Source: Clarkia xantiana subsp. parviflora | Lineage: Eukaryota > Streptophyta > Magnoliopsida > Myrtales > Onagraceae | Reading direction: 5' to 3' | Assembly: GCA_036873135.1 (NCBI GenBank) | Contig: JAPTYO010000008.1 | Coordinates: forward strand, 44,248,441 to 44,312,440 | DNA: 64,000 bases | In this document: piece by piece, positions 1-10,463 of the stretch | Numbering within the stretch: position 1 is the first letter of the stretch | Layout of the letters: each line of letters starts with the position of its first letter | The notes under the pieces: model-generated | What the model saw: only the letters and a program-made list of their open reading frames with translations | What the model was told of the DNA's origin: nothing | Databases searched by the model: none | Made by a program: the position numbers and the translations under genes

Positions 1-639
1 CTTGGTGATTTGTCTGACTTCGCTGTTAGGCATATTGCCAAGATGAGGAAGTAGTACACCTATCTCTTGTGGTGGTTTCGCGAGTTTGTGGTTTGGGGTT
101 TCTCTTAATTTGGGTTGTACTTCTCCTATTTGCCTTCTAGCTTCTTTATGCTTGTCTTTATCGGTTGTGTCGTTACTTTACTTCTCATTAATGTTGCTTG
201 GCTGAAGTGTCTATGAGGTAGTCTTGAACTTGTATTCATCTTTCTTTATCGAGTTTATCAAGGGTTCCTTCTTGTGGTGTCTTCCTACTACTCTTCCTGA
301 TGGTGAGTTGCACTTGTCTTTAGAGTTTGAAACTCCACATTTCCTATTTTTGCCGTCTTTGTTTGACACTTGTTTCTTTACTTATGGCATGCATGGCGGG
401 GTGTTTATCTCCTCTTTTCATGATAACCTCTTGTGCATTTATGTGTAGTTCTTTGGTTATGGACCCTTCCCTTTCTGGTGCTTCCATTTCTTTGCGTTTC
501 TCTGGTGTTTTCCTTCATCATCATACCTGCTATTTCATCAAGAAAAAACATTATGTGTTCTTCGTACAATCTTTGCATTTCAATTATTTTATCGTGGAAT
601 CCTTCATAGTATGGTGCGATGATCCCTTCTGTTACCCTT
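1..639. other. Unclassified 3' region of T1
   Basis: No recognised gene. It lies beyond the tandem array on the 3' side of T1 pol, where T2 and T3 carry their antisense gene. Frame 1 of the plus strand is open from the edge to a stop at 52-54, too short to interpret. On the minus strand a 122-codon frame (773-405) has a hydrophilic, helix-like stretch, but half of it runs into the repeat array. Neither matches the antisense protein of T2 or T3 by eye. Confidence 0.4.
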
Positions 640-1215
640 TGAATGATATATGGTACTGTTAGACCAAAGATACGCTCTTGGTGGGCGTCGAATATATTCA
701 CGAGACAGGCTCTCGGAGGGCACCAATAGTTAGACCAAAGATACGCTCCTGGTGGGCGTCGAAAACTGTTCACGAGACTGGCTCTCGGAGGGCACTTAAC
801 GTTTCACAGGATAGGCTCCCGGAGGGCACAAGTTAGACCAAAGATACGCTCCTGGTGGGCGTCAAATCTGGTAGTTTGAAATCTACCTCAAGATACGCTC
901 TTGGGGGCGTCGAATCTGGTAGTTTGAAATCTACCTCAAGATACGCTCTTGGGGGCGTCGAAATTCGTAGTTTTTAGAAACCACTCTCAAGATACGCTCT
1001 TGGGGGCGTCGAAATTCGTAGTTTTTGGAAACCACTCTCAAGATACGCTCTTGGGGGCGTCGAAGGTCGTAGTATGAAGACTACTCTCAAGATACGCTTT
1101 TGGGGGTGTCGAAGGTCGTAGTATGAAAACTACTCTCAAGATACGCTCTTGGGGGCGTCGAAGGTCGTAGTATGAAAACTACTCTCAAGATACGCTCTTG
1201 GGGGCGTTGAGGGTG
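640..1215. repeat. Minisatellite in the 3' untranslated region of T1
   Basis: About seven copies of a 48-51 bp unit with the core CTCAAGATACGCTCTTGGGG run from about 889 to 1210. They are preceded by longer, related copies (from about 658) beginning TTAGACCAAAGATACGCTC. The array sits just downstream of the integrase stop, the same place where T2, T3 and T4 have arrays of a different sequence. Confidence 0.85.
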
Positions 1216-1508
1216 TTGCTGACTTGGAAGTCATATCTGTGTAAGGATAACATAATGATTGTTTCACCACCTTCTTTGAAAAATACTTTTGAGTAACTTC
1301 TACTTCATTAGGAGCATTCAAGCTTTATGTACACTTGGGGTGTCTTGGGTGGATCAAGATACCCTTTGGAGGAAATCAAAGATAGTTGTAGAGTCGGAGT
1401 AACTTCTTGAGTTCTCCTTCTCAAAAGTTGTTTTTGGAAAACTTAAATAATTATATGTAATGACTTGAGATAACTCCAAGGATATGGTCTTTTGTTTGTG
1501 CTGTCTTC
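1216..1508 (-). other. T1 sequence between integrase stop and tandem array
   Basis: About 290 bp of AT-rich sequence with no reading frame of note. In element orientation it follows the native pol stop (1509-1511) and precedes the minisatellite. I see nothing else in it. Confidence 0.5.
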
Positions 1509-1551
1509 TTAGACGTAGTACTTCTTTAGGTGTTCTCCACTGAAGGTGTTT

Positions 1552-1559
1552 GTGGAGAT
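1552..1559. repeat. Target site duplication, left copy (GTGGAGAT)
   Basis: Exact 8-bp match to 2473-2480 on the other side of the 913-bp insert. Confidence 0.85.
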
Positions 1560-1882
1560 CTATGTAGTCAAAAACTAGTTTTTAACTCGTAAAAACGTAC
1601 GATTTAACGTTTTTACAAAGAAAAACGACTTAAGTCGTAACTTAGTTGTAGTCAGAGTAGAAGTGTTGGAGTCGTACCGTGGACTCGTTAAATCGTATGG
1701 AAACGCGTCTATCATGCGTTTTCTCCGTTTCTAACTTTCTATACATCATGTGGGCCATTTTTACATTTAATGAAACAGAGCCCAATAAAGCTCTCGATTT
1801 TTAAGATTTAAATTAATAATCAAATCAATATTGCTTTTGTCTTTATAAGGAGTAGAAGAAAGAAACGCTTAGTTTACTAGAT

Positions 1883-1919
<37 letters not shown>

Positions 1920-2472
1920 AAAGAGATAGAATTATGTTTTTTCTTCATTATTCTTTACCTCAACCAGAAAATCCGAAACTTTAAACTTAGTAATAACTAT
2001 TAAAGTTCATCTTAGACTCTTAAAATTAGTAACGGTCCCAAATTATTATTTTAAGAATGTGACTATGATTTTCTAAAAGATTAAACCATAGCTTGAATAT
2101 TACACCATTTCAATATTCAATATAATTATTATTATTTTTTTTACATTTCTCAAACTCTAAAATTTCAAATTCTCAATTCAATTTACTCGGCGATTCTTCT
2201 CACGAATCCATAACAATTGCTTATTGTGACGATTGATGTGACTATTGGGGTAGGTCCATATATTTTATTGAAAACATGTTAACAACTACTAATGAGTAAA
2301 TTTATTATTTTGTATTTATGTTGCATAATTACATATATGTACATTATACACTTCGTTATTACAATTATTTTAGCATATATGTAGAAACTTACGTTTTTAC
2401 GTTCCGTTTTTACGACTCGATTCTACCTACCATTTTCCGTCTCTAGATAGAAACTCGTTTTTAACTGCATAG
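1560..2472. mobile_element. Non-autonomous TIR transposon (hAT-like by 8-bp TSD) in T1 integrase
   Basis: The 913-bp insert is bounded by an exact 8-bp direct repeat GTGGAGAT at 1552-1559 and 2473-2480. Its ends are imperfect inverted repeats: CTATGTAGTCAAAAACTAG at the left, and CTATGCAGTTAAAAACGAG on the minus strand at the right. Subterminal CGTAAAAACG motifs recur at both ends. The interior is AT-rich with a poly-T run near 1886-1917 and has no transposase frame. Taking out the insert plus one repeat makes the integrase C-terminus contiguous and in frame. An 8-bp duplication suits hAT; a Mutator-like origin (usually 9 bp) is less likely. Confidence 0.85.
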
Positions 2473-2480
2473 GTGGAGAT
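2473..2480. repeat. Target site duplication, right copy (GTGGAGAT)
   Basis: Exact 8-bp match to 1552-1559. It is the integrase coding sequence interrupted by the insert. Confidence 0.85.
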
Positions 2481-3423
2481 ATACCCGTCCCCATCCTTTA
2501 GGCGGTAAGCATTTGCGTATGGAACTGATGCTATCTTATACGGCCCTTCCCACTTTGGAGATAATTTTCTGACTTGGTCTAAGTGTGAGAACTCGTTCTT
2601 TCTGAGTACTAGTTCTCCAATGTGGAATTGCCTCTCCTTGACTTGGCGGTTGTAATATCTTGCGGATACAAGGCGCATTCGTGCCTGTGCTTCCTCTGAT
2701 TTCCATCTTTTATCATCCACAAGGTCTAAGTCTAAGAGCCTTGCTTTGTTGTTCTCATGCTCTTCAAAGTACGTGGTTCTTAGTGATGATACAGCCATTT
2801 CTGCTGGTGCCACCGCTTCGGTTCCGTATACTAGGCCGAATGGTGTTTCTCCTGTGGCTATCTTTGGTGTTGTCCGCACTGCCCATAGAACATTTTCCAG
2901 CTCGTCTACCCAACTTCCCTTGGTAGCATGGAGTTGTTTCTTTAGACCGTCTAGTACTATTTTATTTGCCGACTCTACTTGCCCGTTTGTCTGAGGGTGT
3001 TTTACTGATGCGAATCGGTGCTCTATATTCAGCCTTTCGCAATACCATTGCAGTTTCTTGCTCTTGAACTTCGGGCCATTATCACTTATTATTGCTTTTG
3101 GGACTCCGTATCTCGAGACAATGTGAGATTGAATGAAGTTAACGATTTGCTCGTCTGTTGTCTTTCTCATTGCCTTTGCTTCTATCCACTTGGAGAAGTA
3201 TTCTATTGCTACTATTATGCAAGTTTTCTGCCCTTTTGTAGGGGGCCTATCAGATCAATCCCCCACTGTGCGAATGGCCAGGCTCCTGAGATGGAACTTA
3301 GCTTTGCTGCTGGGGCTGTTATATTTCTGGAGTACCTTTGGCAGTGATCACATTTTTGTACCAAGTCTACTGCTTCTTTGCTCATTGATGGCCAATAGTA
3401 TCCTAGGTTGTAGACCTTTCGGA

Positions 3424-4122
3424 TTATTGATCGTGCTCCTTCATGGCACCCCGCATCTTCTTCATGGAGTTCTGCAAGTATTCTCTCTGTTTCTGGGTAT
3501 GTTGTGCATTTGAGGAAGGGTGTGGAGTACCCTTTTTGTAGAGTTCATTATCCATCACTGCATAATTTCTAGCCATCATTTCAATCTTGACTGCCTCTAC
3601 CTTATCCTTTGGGAGTTTTCCTTCCATGATGTACTGACGCATTGGGGTCATCCAGGCTTCTCCTTCATCTATTACTAGAGCCTCCATTTGTTCTATCACT
3701 GATTGCATTCTTTGCTCTACAAAGTGAACCTCTTTGCCTGCTTCTGCCCCTAGGGCTAGTTTGCTTAAGGCGTCCGCCTCTTGGTTTTGTTCTCTTGGGA
3801 CTGACTCAATGTCGAAGCTTTGGAAGCTTTTTATTAGGTCCCTGGCTTGCTGTAAGTACTTCTGCATGTTTTCAGACTTTGCAGTGTAGATTCCTTTCAC
3901 TTGGTTGACAACTAGTTGAGAATCACAATTGACTCTTAGGTGCTTTGCCCCTACTCCTTTGGCTATTCTCAGGCCTGTTATCAATGCTTCGTATTCAGCC
4001 TCATTGTTCGTTGCCTTAAAGGTAAGTGCCATAGCATAGCGCAGAGGTGTATCCCTACTTGGCGGGTATAATAGGAGGCCTGCACCTGAACCTCCCCCGT
4101 TGGATGACCCATCGGTATGCAT
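3424..4122 (-). pseudogene. T1 archaeal-type RNase H (second RNase H of Tat elements)
   Basis: The frame opens with MHTDGSSNGGGSGAG, whose Asp is the first catalytic acid of the RNase H fold. NNEAEYEALITGL supplies the Glu, VNCDSQLVVNQV the next Asp, and QEADALSKLA the last acid. In the family this domain removes the RNA strand of the RNA-DNA hybrid during reverse transcription, and its presence in addition to the domain at 4126-4857 is a hallmark of the Tat lineage. It is separated from the upstream frame by one in-frame TGA at 4126-4128, where relatives have Trp. Near 3475 the frame shifts and the integrase zinc-finger part continues in another frame. Confidence 0.88.
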
Positions 4123-4125
4123 CTC

Positions 4126-4857
4126 TCATAACTCTTCTGGTTGTTTCTCCTGACTACTACTCGCCTCGCTTATAGTTTTGATTTTTCCCAAGTCTTCATC
4201 TGGATTGATTCCGGTGAATTCGGCAATAAAATCTGATAGAGCCTGCCCCTTTATAGCTGTTCTAGGGGCAAAGTGAATACGAAACTCACTTAGCTCAATT
4301 GCCCATTTGGTCAGTCTTCCCGATGTGTCTGGTCTTTGGAGGAACTGTTTCAATGGTTGGTCTGTGAGGACTGTTACCTCGTGCCCATGAAAGTACGGTC
4401 TCAACTTCCTTGCTGATATAATTAGTGCATAGAGGTACTTTTCTATTGGCAAGTAGTTGATCTCATACTTTGCCAATGTTTTACTTACGAAGTACACTAG
4501 CAATTGTGCAGAGTTTTCTTCTTTTATTAGTACCGAGCTTACTGCCACGTTGCTCACGGAGATGTAGAGGTAGAGGGGCTCCCCTGGCGTAGGCTTTGCT
4601 AGGGGTGGTAGTGTCTTTAGATGTTGTTTGAGTTGTTGGAAGGCTTCTTCACATCTTGGTGTCCATTCGAACTTCGTGTTTGCCCTTAGTACCTCAAAGA
4701 AGGGTAATGCTTTGTCTCCTATTTTGGACAGGAATCTGTTAAGAGCTGCCAACCTCCCATTCAGTCGTTGAACCTCTTTGTGCTTCGTAGATGACTGCAT
4801 TTCTTCAATTGCTTGTAGTTTCTCGGGGTTTACCTCTATGCCTCGCTGACTTACCAT
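4126..4857 (-). pseudogene. T1 reverse transcriptase thumb and first RNase H domain
   Basis: The segment begins at MVSQRGIEVNPEKL, the end of the Gypsy reverse transcriptase palm and thumb. It continues through NRFLSKIGDKALPFF and KFEWTPRCEEAFQQLK into the Gypsy RNase H domain (LYLYISVSNVAVSSVL, then YFVSKTL and ARKLRPYFHGHEV). The frame differs from that of 4863-5525: near 4905 one A is missing compared with T2-T4. A TGA at 4126-4128 ends the frame just before the archaeal-type RNase H. Both lesions would truncate the polyprotein. Confidence 0.88.
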
Positions 4858-4862
4858 GAAGC

Positions 4863-5525
4863 CTAAAAACTTCCCTGATTGTACCCCAAATGCACATTTT
4901 TTCGGGTTAGGCGGACTTGGTATTGCCTCATTCTCTCAAACGTTGAGCGAAGGTTTTCCACATGGTCTTTCTTCTCTTTGGATTTGACGATCATGTCGTC
5001 CACGTATGCCTCCATTGTCTTTCCTATCATGTCCCCGAAGATTTTGTTGACCATTCTTTGGTATGTAGCTCCAGCATTTATGAGTCCGAAGGGCATCACC
5101 GTGAAATGGTATATCTCGCTATCAGCGTAGAATGCTGTGTGAGGGGCGTCTTCAGGGGCCATTTTTATCTGGTTATATCCTGAGTATGCATCCATGAAGC
5201 TCATTAGTTGGTGACCTGATGTTGCATCCACTAACTGATCTATTCTTGGTAGTGGATATGAGTCCTTAGGGCATGCTTTGTTTAGGTCGCGATAATCGAT
5301 GCACATTCTCCAACTTCCTCCCGCCTTCTTTACCAGTACTGGGTTTGCCACCCATGTTTGGAACCTAATCTCCTTGATGAAATTTGCTTTCAATAGCTTT
5401 TCCACTTCTTCCTGGATAGCTATCTTTTTGCTTCCTCCCATTGGCCTTACCTTTTGTGTTATTGGTCGCGTTGCCGCGTCTATATTGAGCTTGTGTGAAA
5501 TTACTTCTTCTGATATTCCTGGCAT
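4863..5525 (-). pseudogene. T1 reverse transcriptase fingers and palm
   Basis: Standard Gypsy reverse transcriptase blocks are present in order: WRMCIDYRDLNKACPKDSYP, then DAYSGYNQIKM with the first Asp, FGLINAGATYQRM, and the catalytic AYVDDMIVKS. The element RNA would be copied into DNA by this domain inside virus-like particles. The frame is the same as that of the protease upstream (5556-6347) and is cut off from it only by the TAA at 5556-5558. It runs into an unrelated tail after about 4905 because of a single-base deletion. Confidence 0.9.
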
Positions 5526-5555
5526 ATCGCTTGGTGACCAGGCGAACAGATCTTT

Positions 5556-6347
5556 TTATTCCTTTAGTAAAGCTACTAAGTGGTTTTCCTCTTCCTGAGA
5601 TAAGGCGGTCCCGATTTTTGCCTTCCTATCGGGCTCTTCTATGAGTATTTCTTTTAATTCCTCCATGGGGGCGGGTCTTCCATGATCCTCTCTTGGGTCC
5701 TCATCTATTAGTAGGACCTCTTTTGTTGTTTTCTTCTTGCCTAGTGCGATCCTTGCACATTTCCTTGCAACCTTCTGGTTACCCTTTACTTCTCTGATTC
5801 CTTGACTTGTGGGGAATTTCATTTTCTGATATAGTGTTGATGGCACCATACCCCATTTGTTGATTGTGGTGGTACCTAGGACTCCATTGTATTCCTCCAT
5901 TTCCTCTGTGATGAAGAAAGGGACATCGATCTTTAACTGCCTCTGGCCTATCCCCAATGTCACGGGTAATGTGACTGCCCCCAGTGGGTATGTTGGCTCT
6001 CCTGAAAATCCCACCAAGGGGGAGTGAACCTGTTTTATGCTGCTTGGCCTTACTCCCAGTATGTTGAGGACCTTCTTGCTAATGATGTTAGGTGAGCTTC
6101 CACTGTCTACCAGGATTCTTCCAATGTCCATATCAGTGATCTTTATTGTTATGACTAGGGCATCCTTGTTGTCTGGCAACACATGCTCCATGTCTCTTCT
6201 TGAAAATTGTATTACATCTTCTTTCTTTCTTTCTACTTGCTCTTCTTTTGGTTTGCGGTCGTCTAATTGTGCCATATACGCTTCTCTGGCATTTGCTGAC
6301 TCTCCTCCAGCTCCATAGCCTCCATGAATGACATATACGCTTGCCAT
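5556..6347 (-). pseudogene. T1 aspartic protease region (start of pol)
   Basis: The frame opens with ASVYVIHGGYGAGG, matching the segment just upstream of the protease in T2 and T4. The active-site loop is LVDSGSSPNII (Asp near residue 81, a normal D-S-G triad), with a flap-like YPLGAVTLPV and a YNGVLGTTTINKWG block near residue 155. The enzyme would cleave the Gag-Pol polyprotein. The frame begins only about 35 bp from the primer site, so the whole of gag has been lost. It ends at an in-frame TAA (5556-5558), and the reverse transcriptase continues in the same frame. Confidence 0.9.
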
Positions 6348-6380
6348 CTGGTCGGTGATAATTGGGCTTTCTATTCGAAA

Positions 6381-6397
6381 CCCACGGACGGCGCCAA
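6381..6397 (-). promoter_or_regulatory. T1 primer binding site
   Basis: On the minus strand the site reads TTGGCGCCGTCCGTGGG directly after the LTR end. From memory, TGGCGCCGT is complementary to the 3' end of plant tRNA-Asp; the remainder matches less well. The same site occurs in T4 (58289-58305). Confidence 0.8.
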
Positions 6398-6690
6398 GTG
6401 TTAGGTTCTAAGTTTCAAGTCAACGGGCGGTCGACCTAAACCTTATTCCTCACTGGTGAAACGGCGGGTTCGGTGTTCCTAAGTCCTGTCGTCCTGATTT
6501 ATGTCCTTCTGTCCTTCGCCTTCTCTTCTCCACGCCCCTGCAAGAGGGGCAATATCAAGCACAGAGGGGGGGGGGGGGTGGTGCTTGATGTACCCTCTCC
6601 GATGCCTAAGTCAGTACGATATTTTTTAGAGAGATGTCAGAGCTAAATTGTATGCTTAGCCAAGATGATCGAATGAATGGTGGAAACGTT

Positions 6691-6699
6691 GTATTTATA
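6691..6699 (-). promoter_or_regulatory. TATA box of T1 5' LTR
   Basis: TATAAATAC on the minus strand, about 295 bp upstream of the LTR end at the primer site, in the expected orientation. Confidence 0.6.
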
Positions 6700-6894
6700 G
6701 GCAATGGTGTCATTAAGGTGGCTTAATGACATCATTAACCTTTAAACACAATTAATTATCCCTTAATCTCGTAATTAAAACCTTAAAGCACGGAGAGGTT
6801 GGCGGAAATAAACTGAGTATCGGAGTCGGGGAGCGGTGCCGGGACCCTTGGTGGGGGGGGGGGGGGGGGGGGGAGAAAATCCGACCCCCAAGGG

Positions 6895-7030
6895 TAGGGG
6901 TTGGGTGTGGCCACCCAACCCCTCCCTAGGGGAGATAGGGTTGGCCAACCCTATCTCCCCTAGGGGAGATCGGGTTGGCCAACCCTATCTCCCCTAGGGG
7001 AGGTCGGGTGTGGCCATCCGACCTCACCTA
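6895..7030. repeat. Chain of four palindromes in T1 LTR
   Basis: Four consecutive hairpin-forming units of about 25-33 bp each. Their centres are GTGGCCAC, TTGGCCAA, TTGGCCAA and TGGCCA, and each is flanked by complementary G-rich and C-rich arms such as GGGGAGATAGGG with CCCTATCTCCCC. Confidence 0.85.
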
Positions 7031-7119
7031 GGTGAGTTTGCCTCGGTCCGGACGAGTATTTTTGGCCTCGTCCGGACCGTTGACGTTTCCGCGGGGTGTT
7101 TGGGTCGAAGTTTCGATTT

Positions 7120-8320
7120 ACAATCATTGACGGGGTGATCAAAATAAAACGATTCAGAAGTCAACGGGTTCAAATTGGGCGTATATCCATCAAATGGTAG
7201 TAACTGAAGATCATGATTCGAGAACATCCTTTCTCCCTCGGCTGTCCCCTCCGCTTGTTCCAACTCGTCGATTTTTGTATGACCATCGAGGAACTTTTTT
7301 AGTGATTTCTTGTAGTCCAATAGTTGTTTTTCTATTTCTTTTGGGATCAGGTAGAATAGGATTCAAAAGCGATTTACAAAATTTCTTTGCACCTTCGATA
7401 TCAATTTTGACTTTTTTGCTTTTGAACAAGAACAATGAAAATTTTGTCTTTTTTATTGGTACTACAGATGTATTAACTATATCTATTTTCTTTTTCAATT
7501 TGTCATAATCTTTCTCGGGAATCAAAAGTACGTAAAGCTTATTTATAGAGCTTCTTATCATTCTTGTGGATATTTTTTTTTTCAGCGAACTTAGCTCTAC
7601 GTGATTTTGTATTAAAGTTTGATTATTATTTAGGATTGAGGATGAAAAAAAGTTTTCGATCTTTGCACGCTGCGCTCTGGTAAAAAAAGGATCACATATT
7701 TCAGGCAAGTATACTTTTTTGGTTGTATCATTACACAACCTTTTCCTTTTTTGGAGGACATTTAGCATACTTCTTTTTTTATCTAAAGGTTTAATTCTAT
7801 TTTGAAATTCTGTACTCAGGCTGTTCTTTTTTTGTTCATTACTATAAGTCCACTGGATATAACTCCCAGGATCATACCACCCAAGAGCCCGCCATTCATC
7901 ATAGATTCATGAGAACACATACATTTTTTTTCTTTGTATCATTTCCCATAAAGTTGACAAACTGGGTGGATATGTAAAACATATTTTTTCTTTTCCATCA
8001 CTTCTACATGTATAAAAAAAATATTGTGATTTTTCATTTTTTACAGTCTTTTCAACGCCAGCGCACGTTTTTATATATCTTAATGGACGGAGCGAATTTT
8101 TCGGGTCAAAAAGAGGAGTGGCAAGAGGTTTTACAAACGAGAAAAAATATTTTTCTTCTTTCAAAATTGCTAACTTCGAATTCTCTTCCCTTTTCTCGAT
8201 TTCCTTCGGATCCCCCCCTTTCTTCCGAAAGAAGGGAAGAATAAATATGTTCTTCGAGGAATCCCTCTTGTTTCCCTTGTGGATTTTCAATATTCCAAAT
8301 AGGAAGCATTTTCAAGCGCG
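7120..8320 (-). pseudogene. ycf1: Plastid-derived ycf1 fragment, N-terminal to middle part
   Basis: Minus-strand frames carry Ycf1 (TIC214) features: SQYFFYTCRSDGKEKICFTY, then YPPSLSTLWEMIQ, KKVYLPEICDPFF, and EITKKVPRWSYK followed in another frame by KIDELEQ. Ycf1 is a plastid-encoded protein of the inner-envelope import machinery. Here it is broken by frameshifts (for example near 7280) and is nuclear, since it lies between retrotransposons. The left boundary with the T1 LTR is uncertain by some tens of bases. The fragment directly follows the 3' end of ycf1 (8320-9740), an order impossible in one intact gene. Confidence 0.85.
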
Positions 8321-9740
8321 GATACATATGTATCCTTAGCATACACAAACGACTGCCATTATTGGTATTAAACCAATATCGATTCATACAAGCTAAATCT
8401 TCTAATCGATAATTAGGCCAAAGAAATGATTTTATTAGGTTTTTTTTTTTTTTTTTGCTGTTATCCACAACTTAACCACATTTTTTTTACGTATTTGCAA
8501 AATACTGGATTTTTACGGCTAAGATTTCCATTTCTCAAATAGATAGAAATAGAATTCGTAATTCTCTACGTCGTTTGGTGGATATAATAGTTTCAGGAAC
8601 AAACAAATCAAAATCGTAAGGATCAATCTTCTGACCCAATGGAATATTTATCATTTGATCGATAAAAAATTCTTCATCCTTATTTTGTCTAGATATACGA
8701 AGGGGTTCGATAGCGAATAGTCCCGTGGTAACCACAATGTCCTTAAGACTTTTATGGGTTTTCGAAAACTCCATTTGAAGTCTTCCCCTTTTGATAAGTT
8801 CTTTTTTACCCATTTCTTATTTTTGATTGGCTTGAGTTTATTCAATTCGTAGCCATTCACTTTTAGTATATCCAATCGATCATAGTCAGTCTCATCAGCA
8901 CCCCCCGGCGATCTCACTTGACTACTTCGGATATCCCCGTTTATTAGGTATTCCCCGAAGGGCCGTTTCAGTTTGTCTGGCGTATAGGGTTTAAGATCCC
9001 CTGGTCCTTTTTGAAGAAACTTTTCCCTTTCCTCTTCAATAGGATCTTGAATAAGATTTTCATCTCATCTATTTCCTTATTTACAAAAAGTAATTCGATT
9101 GGTATGATCACGGTTTTAGTTGATATCTAAGATCCGCTTGGATCAATTCCGGGAAGAACCAACCTTTCAGATCCGAGATGCAATTATTTTGTATTTATGT
9201 ATTCATTCCCAGCCAATCAAAAAGTGGGCTTTGGTTTTTAGTTTGTTCATCATTTTGCCAATTCAAAAAAACCCCAGGCTTAATACTTGTATTACCATTT
9301 GCAGCGGTCCAGTACTTAACAGTATCGCCACTATTTGCCGAGGTCCAGTTCTTAGCAGTCGCGGCTTTCTGTTTGAAACCAATTAAACCAGCAGGCAAAA
9401 GTCTCCAATGAAAATATTTGCGGTCTGGAAACGTATACAGATCCAGAATATCATTTTGTACTAAAAAATTATTGATAAGAGCAATACCTTCGGGCCTATC
9501 AAATAAATTACCTTTCCGTCTATTGTAAGAAATATTTTGTTTATTATTTATACATAGTGGTGATACATACTTATCTTCGGAATTAATAAATTGATATGAA
9601 AAACGGTCATAGCTACAGGATTTTATAGAGTTCTTAATAGCCCCGTCTTTTTTTGCCTTTGTAAGTCCCGAATCCAAATAAATTTTCTTCATTGTCTAAT
9701 GAATTTTCTTCAAAGAATTGTTTTCTTTTTTCATTAGAAC
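8320..9740 (-). pseudogene. ycf1: Plastid-derived ycf1 fragment, C-terminal part
   Basis: Minus-strand frames include KKIYLDSGLTKAKKDGAIKN, KYFHWRLLPAGLIGFKQKAA, KPGVFLNWQNDEQTKNQ and LFDWLGMN. Further on come RRRELRIL and finally [19 protein letters not shown] with [11 protein letters not shown], which is the Ycf1 C-terminus as I recall it. Several frameshifts and stops break it (between 9195 and 8917, and between 8535 and 8468), so it is a decayed nuclear insertion of plastid DNA. It precedes, on the same strand, a fragment that belongs upstream of it in the gene. Confidence 0.88.
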
Positions 9741-10463
9741 CCGGTGGATAAAACCTTGAGATATGAGTGAACAATAAATAGGAACATCTGATAAATGACG
9801 TCTCCCGCTATACGTCTATCACGACAAAGGATCGGCGGAGCATTAAAATGAAACACACTTCATAAATAAGGTCAGTACCATGATATCGTAAGTTTGACTC
9901 ATAACATCCCTTCTAAGTTATGGTCTACTTTAAAACATGTGGTGAACCTAGTTAATGAATAAATCGGTTACACGACACCATGTGAGCTATTGGTAATGAG
10001 AGGATCTTACCGGAATTGCAACATTCGTGTTGCAAATCATACACACATAGTATCGAGTAGAATACTGAAAAGTATCAGGCATACACGTGTAATATCTTGG
10101 GAGCATGGTGACATGGTAAAACATGAGACGTTACAATACTTGAGGTTGAAATTCCATTGCTTTATAATATCAACGAAAAAAGTCTTGATTGAACTAGAGG
10201 ATAATGATAATCAGGCCCCACTCGCTTCGAGTGGGATATTTGAGGTATCAACACAAGTGATCGATATGGTAAATGAAGATGGAGACATTTTAATAATAAA
10301 TCTAGTGGGAGGAGTCAATCCAACCACACAGATCACTGTTGCTGCAGCTGCGAATCAAGTCGGACCTGATAATCAAGTTACTGAACCTATGGATGAAAAT
10401 CCAATTTTACCTTAACTTCCTACTATACCTAGTGGGGGTGGAACGACCAACTCGTTTCCCGGT
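9741..10463. other. Unrecognised sequence left of L2
   Basis: No known element is recognised. A plus-strand frame of 141 codons (9990-10415) encodes an undistinguished hydrophilic protein with no motif I can name; it could be a chance frame or an old transposon remnant. The last five bases before L2 (10459-10463, CCGGT) are the expected target duplication of L2, whose other end is outside the window. Confidence 0.4.

Larger units (their letters stand above)
1509..3423 (-). pseudogene. T1 integrase, frameshifted and split by a transposon
   Basis: The catalytic core is readable from 3170 down to about 2481: a GVPKAIISDNGPKF block holds the second Asp, and QTNGQVESANK holds the Glu. The upstream zinc-finger part (H/H then CDHC, with the first-Asp block GIDLIGP) is present in another frame between about 3475 and 3240, so at least one frameshift separates it from the core. 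The C-terminal GPY-type stretch (WEGPYKI) is followed by an abrupt break at 2473-2480, where a 913-bp transposon lies. The last 14 or so codons, ending HLKKYYV and a stop, reappear at 1509-1551. No chromodomain follows. Non-functional as it stands. Confidence 0.9.
1..7110 (-). mobile_element. T1: decayed Ty3/Gypsy Tat-lineage element, 5' LTR at right, 3' LTR not seen
   Basis: Reading the minus strand from right to left gives 5' LTR (from 6399), primer site, protease, reverse transcriptase, RNase H, a second RNase H and integrase, whose native stop is at 1509-1511. The second RNase H and the lack of a chromodomain fit the Tat lineage. Gag is missing entirely. Pol has in-frame stops (5556-5558, 4126-4128), frameshifts (near 4905 and 3475) and a transposon in the integrase. 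No sequence starting like the 5' LTR (TGTTAGGTTC) occurs at the left, so the 3' LTR probably lies beyond position 1. The right LTR boundary near 7110 is approximate. Confidence 0.8.
6399..7110 (-). repeat. T1 5' LTR (right boundary approximate)
   Basis: The LTR end next to the primer site is clear: plus-strand TGTTAGGTTC from 6399. A TATA box on the minus strand (TATAAATAC, 6691-6699) marks the likely promoter. It includes two poly-G runs (near 6567-6579 and 6849-6873) and a chain of palindromes (6895-7030). The distal end is inferred from where plastid-like sequence starts; no partner LTR is visible to fix it. Confidence 0.65.

Noticed and set aside
1..54. Possible 3' end of an antisense gene in T1
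   Set aside because: The 17 codons before the stop do not resemble the C-termini of the T2 or T3 antisense proteins (which end KDQA).
9990..10415. 141-codon frame as a possible host gene
   Set aside because: No domain, upstream promoter or intron signal that I can support. Kept only as a note in the unclassified stretch.
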